From positions 1 through 12,247 of the forward strand of contig RFSL01000019.1 in NCBI GenBank assembly GCA_009923965.1: DNA of 12,247 bases, written 5' to 3'. The translations under genes were made by a program, and so were the position numbers. The number at the start of each line of letters is the position of its first letter. Within the stretch, counting starts at the first letter, position 1. The notes beneath the pieces are model-generated. The model was not told the DNA's origin. It worked only from the letters and a program-made list of their open reading frames with translations, and ran no database searches. The stretch comes from Flavobacteriia bacterium (GTDB lineage: Bacteria; Bacteroidota; Bacteroidia; Flavobacteriales_D; Crocinitomicaceae). Positions 8,065 through 12,247 of the stretch are shown one piece after another.

Positions 8065-10296
8065 CAGGAATATAGTCCAGAAATAGCTATTGATATTGAG
8101 CAAGAGCGAAAAGATATCTTAAATGCATTTAAGGGCTTATTACGCGCTTTAAAAAATCGCTCTAAAGAAGATACCCGACTTATTCGCAAAGCTTTTGATG
8201 TTTCACTTGAAGCACATAAAGATATGCGCCGCAAGTCTGGTGAACCATACATTTACCATCCGATTTCTGTAGCGAGAATTTGTGTTGAAGAAATGGGGCT
8301 TGGAGCTACTTCAATTGTTTGCGCTTTGCTTCATGATACAGTAGAAGATACACATATCACACTTCAAGATGTTGAAGATCTTTTTGGATCGAAAGTGCGA
8401 CTTATTATTGATGGCTTGACAAAAATTCCAGAAGTTTTTGATGAAAACGCATCGATTCAAGCTGAGAATTTCCGGAAAATGATTTTAACAATTTCAGATG
8501 ATTTTAGGGTTGTTCTGATAAAATTAGCCGATCGCTTGCACAACATGCGGACCTTGGGAAGTATGCGCCCAGAAAAACAATTAAAAATTGCTTCTGAAAC
8601 AAAATTTCTCTATGCTCCATTAGCGCATCGCTTGGGATTATATTCTGTAAAATCAGAATTAGAAGATTTATCAATGTTATACTGTGAAACCGATATTTAC
8701 AATGAAATAGCTCGGAAATTAAAAAATACTGCAGATGTCCGAAATCGTTTTATCCGACGATTTATGGCACCAATTAAAGAAACTTTACTTCATGAAGGAT
8801 ATATATTTGATATAAAGGCACGTACAAAGTCAATTTCCTCGATTTGGAGAAAAATGCAGTTTAAGGACATTCCTTTTGAGGAGGTCTTTGATATTTTTGC
8901 TATTCGCATTATTTTGGAAACACCTGTAGAATTAGAAAAACCAGATTGTTGGAGAATTTACAGCATTGTTACTGATTATTATCAACCGAGTCCTGAGCGA
9001 TTGAGAGATTGGATTTCAACTCCTCGCGCTAATGGATACGAATCATTACATACAACTGTAATGTCGCCAAATGGTAAATGGATTGAGGTTCAAATTCGTT
9101 CAAAAAGAATGGATGAAATTGCTGAAAAAGGTTTGGCAGCTCATTACAAATACAAGGAAATAAATAATGAGGATAATAAGTTTGATCGTTGGATTGCAGA
9201 AATCAGAGATCTTTTAGACAATACCGAGGCCACGGCAATGGATTTTGTAAATGATTTCCGCCTAAACTTATTTAATGATGAAATTTATATTTTTACTCCC
9301 AAAGGTGAATTAAGAGTTTTACCAATTGGTTCTACAATTTTAGATTTTGCATACGATATCCATACGGATATTGGAGATAAATGTATTGGCGCAAAAGTTA
9401 ACAATCGATTGATGCCTTTAAGTTATCAATTAATCAATGGCGATCAGCTTGAAATTATTACTTCTCCAAAACAAAAACCAAATGAAGAATGGCTTCGTTT
9501 TGTTGTAACAGCACGTGCAAAGCAAAAAATAAAGTCTTCTTTAAATGAAGAAAGAAAAATAATTGTCGAAGATGGCCAAGAAATTTTGCTGCGTAAATTT
9601 AAACAATTCAACCTGCGAAGCACCAACCATAATATTTCATTTTTAGAGCGTTATTTTAATTTGTCAAGTACTTCAGAATTGTATTTTAGAATTGCAAAAG
9701 GAAAAATAGATCTTGCTATACTCAGGGAACAGGAAATTGTCGATGGAAATATTAAATTAACCAGAAAAGACAATTTAAAAAAGCCGAATCTTGTCGAAAA
9801 TAATTTTGAGGGAATTGATACCAAACATGATACAATTTTAATTGGCGATGATTTTAAAGGTTTTGAATACCACTTAGCGAAATGCTGTAATCCTATTCCT
9901 GGAGATATTGTTTTTGGATTTATTACGATGAATGATGGCATTAAAATACACCGTGGTAATTGCCCGAATGCTGGAGATTTATTATCAAAATTAGCATTTC
10001 GTTGCATCAAAGCAACATGGAAACAGGATAAGTTAGTTGAGCGAATTGCGGCTATTAAAATTATTGGAATTGATCAAATTGGTTTGGTTAATAAGTTGAC
10101 GGATATCATTTCCAAACAAAATAATATTAATATGAAAAGTATTTCATTTGAGACAACTGATGGTGTCTTTGAAGGAAGAATAAAAGTACTGGTTTTTGAT
10201 ACGGAACATTTAGAACAATTAACCAATAAATTTGGAGAGGTAGATGGTGTTCAGCGAGTTACACGTTGGGATACGGAAGAAGAAAGTCAATTTTAA
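8062..10296 (+). CDS. rel: Bifunctional (p)ppGpp synthetase/hydrolase, RelA/SpoT long-form (Rel)
   Basis: 744 residues, the normal size of a long RSH enzyme, which makes and destroys the starvation alarmone (p)ppGpp on or near the ribosome. The hydrolase HD site is intact: H66, HDTVED (91-96) and ADRLHN (156-161, D157). The synthetase site is also intact: KSISSIWRKM (256-265), FDIFAIRI (276-283, D277), GYESLH (325-330) and IEVQIRS (341-347, E342). The RLRD at 313-316 is a conservative form of the RxKD motif of bifunctional enzymes, unlike the ExDD of synthetase-only RelA. TGS domain is about 405-467, the zinc-finger-like domain has C608, C609, H630 and C634, and an ACT domain occupies about 662-744. 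Both activities are therefore expected. It starts inside the fahA stop codon and ends in a 4-base overlap with the convergent ostA-like gene. Confidence 0.97.
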   Translation: MQEYSPEIAIDIEQERKDILNAFKGLLRALKNRSKEDTRLIRKAFDVSLEAHKDMRRKSGEPYIYHPISVARICVEEMGLGATSIVCALLHDTVEDTHITLQDVEDLFGSKVRLIIDGLTKIPEVFDENASIQAENFRKMILTISDDFRVVLIKLADRLHNMRTLGSMRPEKQLKIASETKFLYAPLAHRLGLYSVKSELEDLSMLYCETDIYNEIARKLKNTADVRNRFIRRFMAPIKETLLHEGYIFDIKARTKSISSIWRKMQFKDIPFEEVFDIFAIRIILETPVELEKPDCWRIYSIVTDYYQPSPERLRDWISTPRANGYESLHTTVMSPNGKWIEVQIRSKRMDEIAEKGLAAHYKYKEINNEDNKFDRWIAEIRDLLDNTEATAMDFVNDFRLNLFNDEIYIFTPKGELRVLPIGSTILDFAYDIHTDIGDKCIGAKVNNRLMPLSYQLINGDQLEIITSPKQKPNEEWLRFVVTARAKQKIKSSLNEERKIIVEDGQEILLRKFKQFNLRSTNHNISFLERYFNLSSTSELYFRIAKGKIDLAILREQEIVDGNIKLTRKDNLKKPNLVENNFEGIDTKHDTILIGDDFKGFEYHLAKCCNPIPGDIVFGFITMNDGIKIHRGNCPNAGDLLSKLAFRCIKATWKQDKLVERIAAIKIIGIDQIGLVNKLTDIISKQNNINMKSISFETTDGVFEGRIKVLVFDTEHLEQLTNKFGEVDGVQRVTRWDTEEESQF

Positions 10297-11831
10297 TCGC
10301 TGAAAACAAATGAATTTTTTGGTCTTAGTGCAGCATTCCAAACAAAGTTTTTTATAAATTGCTCTTCGGGTTTAATCTGATCCATTGGAAAGAAGATGCC
10401 ATCAGGTTTATCATAGTATGTTATACCCCTAACTTCCCCACTGTCCAAATAGACTTTTAATTTTGAAGCAAAAATACGGTTTAGCCCCATTCTTTTATTA
10501 GAGATAAGTGAATCTTTATTTTCTTCTTCCTCGGGATATAAAATTGTCCAAGCATTTCCCAACAAATCAACACGAACTAATTCATTGTTTTTAAGCCAAG
10601 CTATCATCTCGCGTCCAGACAATTGATTGTAAAATATCCCAGAATCTAGTTCCATTAAAGCACTTGTTTTTCCACTTATTTCAATTTTTTCAATTATACT
10701 ATCATTTAGGGTTATATCCATCTTTTCGCCTTTTAATTCTGCATTTTCTGACCAAACAATTGGGTTAGACCTCAATTTTAATAACTTGATCTTTGGTCTA
10801 TACTCGGCACTATCGGATATTGCTTCTAATTTATTTTGAAAAATTTGCACCTTGGCATGAGCAAAAATCACTTCTAATTGATTAAGTGAATCTTTTTTCA
10901 GAATTAAACTATCTGCAAAAACATAAACAGTATCTTTTTCTTGCAGTTTTACTGACACTGCTTTTCCACATAAATGAGCAGTATGCAAAGAATCATTTGC
11001 AAACCCTTTATTGCCAAGAAATATTAAGTTTTGTTTTAAATCTTTAATAAACACATTGCCAGTTCCTTTAAAAATTTGTCTCGGTTTGTTGTAATAAATA
11101 GTATCTCCGCGAATGATATTTGTTTTTTGAATAATTTCAGCTTTATTATAAAGAGTTGCTTCATTCTTATTTACATGATACCAGCCATTTTTGCAAAATA
11201 TAGTTATACTATCATTTATCACTTTTGTTGGACCAAAAAAATAGACTGTTTGTTTTTCATATGAGAATTGTAGGGTGTCAGTTGTCATCGTAAGGTCTTT
11301 TTTACGGTATGCGACTTTTTGACTAAAGAAAAAACTACCTGTTTTTGGAAAGAAATAACCAACTTTACTCGTTATTATTTCGTCAGAAACTATCGATTCT
11401 ACTTGCCCTTGATTTCGATAAATTGCCTTGCTATTTTTTGCATCATAATCCATTGAATCACTAGTAATTTTATATTCCTGATCGCGGACCCTAACGTGAC
11501 CCCAAAGTTTTGCATATTTTTGAGATCCATTATAATACATCGAATCACAAAAAAGATTAATATCATTCTTACGTATTTGAACCTTACCATAAGCATGAAC
11601 TATTTTTTCTTTTTCTTGATAGTGAGCTGAATCGCAATACATTGTATTTCCTTGATAAATAAAATTGACGGAACCAATTAAACGATGTTTTTTAGATTTC
11701 TCATCGTAAATTATTTTTTCTGATCCAGGAAGCAACTCAAGTACATTGTTTTGAGAAAATAAAAATCCACGTAAAAAAAATGCGCTAAAAATAAGCGCAA
11801 ATTTAAAAGTAGGATGTGTTTTAATTATCAC
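10293..11831 (-). CDS. OstA/LptA-like protein (OstA_2 type), probable periplasmic lipopolysaccharide transport component
   Basis: 512 residues, starting with a signal peptide: basic/polar start, hydrophobic FALIFSAFFL (11-20), probable cleavage after S26 (LFS-Q). The remainder is a series of short strands recurring about every 20-30 residues with DS-x-x-Y signatures (CDSAHYQ, CDSMYYN, SDSMDYD, SDSAEYR) and G-x-V-x-I/V turns, as in the LptA/OstA jellyroll that carries LPS across the periplasm. The end, FVWNAALRPKN, also resembles Bacteroidota OstA-like proteins. It is much longer than E. coli LptA (about 185 residues), as expected for this family, and has no LptD barrel. The start is GTG at 11831: an in-frame stop lies at 11838-11840 upstream and no other start codon lies between, while the next ATG would remove the signal peptide. 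It shares one base with the purA stop codon. Function is inferred from family. Confidence 0.85.
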   Translation of the reverse strand: MIIKTHPTFKFALIFSAFFLRGFLFSQNNVLELLPGSEKIIYDEKSKKHRLIGSVNFIYQGNTMYCDSAHYQEKEKIVHAYGKVQIRKNDINLFCDSMYYNGSQKYAKLWGHVRVRDQEYKITSDSMDYDAKNSKAIYRNQGQVESIVSDEIITSKVGYFFPKTGSFFFSQKVAYRKKDLTMTTDTLQFSYEKQTVYFFGPTKVINDSITIFCKNGWYHVNKNEATLYNKAEIIQKTNIIRGDTIYYNKPRQIFKGTGNVFIKDLKQNLIFLGNKGFANDSLHTAHLCGKAVSVKLQEKDTVYVFADSLILKKDSLNQLEVIFAHAKVQIFQNKLEAISDSAEYRPKIKLLKLRSNPIVWSENAELKGEKMDITLNDSIIEKIEISGKTSALMELDSGIFYNQLSGREMIAWLKNNELVRVDLLGNAWTILYPEEEENKDSLISNKRMGLNRIFASKLKVYLDSGEVRGITYYDKPDGIFFPMDQIKPEEQFIKNFVWNAALRPKNSFVFSD

Positions 11832-11833
11832 TA
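11829..11833 (-). promoter_or_regulatory. TAGTG stop/start overlap coupling purA and the ostA-like gene
   Basis: On the minus strand the purA TAG (11833-11831) shares its G with the GTG start of the ostA-like gene (11831-11829). No Shine-Dalgarno sequence is visible before it. A weak start codon placed in a stop codon suggests translation by reinitiation after purA; this is inference. Confidence 0.65.
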
Positions 11834-12247
11834 TAATTTAGAAAGGGTTTGCGTTCTGTCTGGACCTACGGAAATAACGTTAATTGGAACTCTTAATTGC
11901 TTTTCAAGGTAAGAAACGTAATTTTTTAATGCTTGAGGAGCATCTTTATAGTCACGTAACTTAGTTAAATCACAGTTCCAACCGTCAATTTCTTCATAAA
12001 AAGGTATAATTTCAATATCATTCACGTCAAATGGAAAATCTGTTACTTTTTCACCATTAACAAGATAATGCGTACATACTTTTATTTTATTAAAAATACT
12101 GAGTATATCAGATTTCATCATCGATAGTTCTGTAACTCCATTTATCATAATAGCGTAACGCATTTGAACTAAATCTAACCAGCCACAACGTCTCGGTCTT
12201 CCTGTTGTTGCACCAAATTCACTGCCTTCTTTTCGGATTAACTCACC
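11831..12247 (-). CDS. purA: Adenylosuccinate synthetase, C-terminal part (5' end beyond the window)
   Basis: The frame stays open to the right edge, so the gene begins outside; 138 residues and the stop are visible. PurA joins IMP and aspartate using GTP, the first committed step to AMP, in the cytoplasm. The visible part contains the signature EFGATTGRPRRCGWLD, whose arginine-rich loop corresponds to the IMP/GTP-contact region around R303-R305 of E. coli PurA, then the conserved MINGVTELS segment and the C-terminal domain ending ISVGPDRTQTL, which matches the GPDR ending of the family. The ATG at 12163 is internal, not the start. It is upstream of and overlaps the ostA-like gene by one base on the same strand. 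In E. coli the enzyme is inhibited by ppGpp, of interest beside rel, but inhibition here is not shown by the sequence. Confidence 0.96.
   Translation of the reverse strand, partial: GELIRKEGSEFGATTGRPRRCGWLDLVQMRYAIMINGVTELSMMKSDILSIFNKIKVCTHYLVNGEKVTDFPFDVNDIEIIPFYEEIDGWNCDLTKLRDYKDAPQALKNYVSYLEKQLRVPINVISVGPDRTQTLSKL

Noticed and set aside
9651..10010. 119-residue minus-strand frame inside rel
   Set aside because: It is antisense to the conserved zinc-finger-like and linker region of Rel; the sense frame fully explains the sequence.
10293..11831. ostA-like protein as LptD or as a tandem-repeat adhesin
   Set aside because: There is no C-terminal barrel of LptD type, and the recurring DS-x-x-Y units fit the LptA/OstA jellyroll family, not an adhesin with long repeats.
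1..12247. A defence, mobile, CRISPR or biosynthetic system hidden in the window
   Set aside because: Every stretch is accounted for by core genes with intact motifs; I see no transposase, integrase, toxin-antitoxin pair, repeat array or shift in composition.

Overview
This is a gene-dense, AT-rich stretch of a Bacteroidota chromosome, most likely from Flavobacteriales. Three things point there. The protein families are typical of the phylum: a single-chain E1 alpha/beta 2-oxoacid dehydrogenase, a 67K-type SppA, an OstA_2-type LptA-like protein and a metallopeptidase-like tail. Starts are preceded by A/T-rich sequence rather than a Shine-Dalgarno motif. Promoter boxes of the Bacteroidota form TAnnTTTG lie in two intergenic gaps. 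I see no mobile element, CRISPR array, rRNA or tRNA, no frameshifted gene, and no gap over 80 bases between genes.

Layout, left to right. A truncated gene (3-533, +) encodes the end of an outer-membrane-like protein, possibly an M1-type metallopeptidase. sppA (556-2364, +) follows. The fused 2-oxoacid dehydrogenase E1 gene (2370-4814, -) converges on sppA with only 5 bases between stop codons, and an inverted repeat at 2363-2399 covers the junction. From a 78-base divergent gap, a cutC-family gene (4893-5594, +) runs right, then ychF (5658-6755, +) behind its own promoter box, then fumarylacetoacetase (6791-8062, +) and a full-length bifunctional RelA/SpoT-type alarmone enzyme (8062-10296, +). 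The last two overlap by one base (TAATG). Converging on them is a minus-strand pair: the 3' part of purA (runs off the right edge, ends 11831) and an OstA/LptA-like gene (11831-10293) starting at GTG inside the purA stop codon (TAGTG). The rel and ostA-like stop codons share one TTAA palindrome.

How they fit together. Most are core housekeeping genes: envelope protein turnover (SppA), envelope lipid transport (LptA-like), keto-acid and tyrosine catabolism (E1, FahA), ribosome-linked ATPase (YchF), stringent response (Rel) and AMP synthesis (PurA). Links that may be functional are FahA-Rel coupling (amino-acid breakdown with the starvation alarmone) and Rel beside PurA, since PurA is a known ppGpp-inhibited enzyme in E. 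coli. I found no convincing undescribed system. The most notable features are the compact gene junctions and the altered thiamine-diphosphate motif in the E1 fusion.
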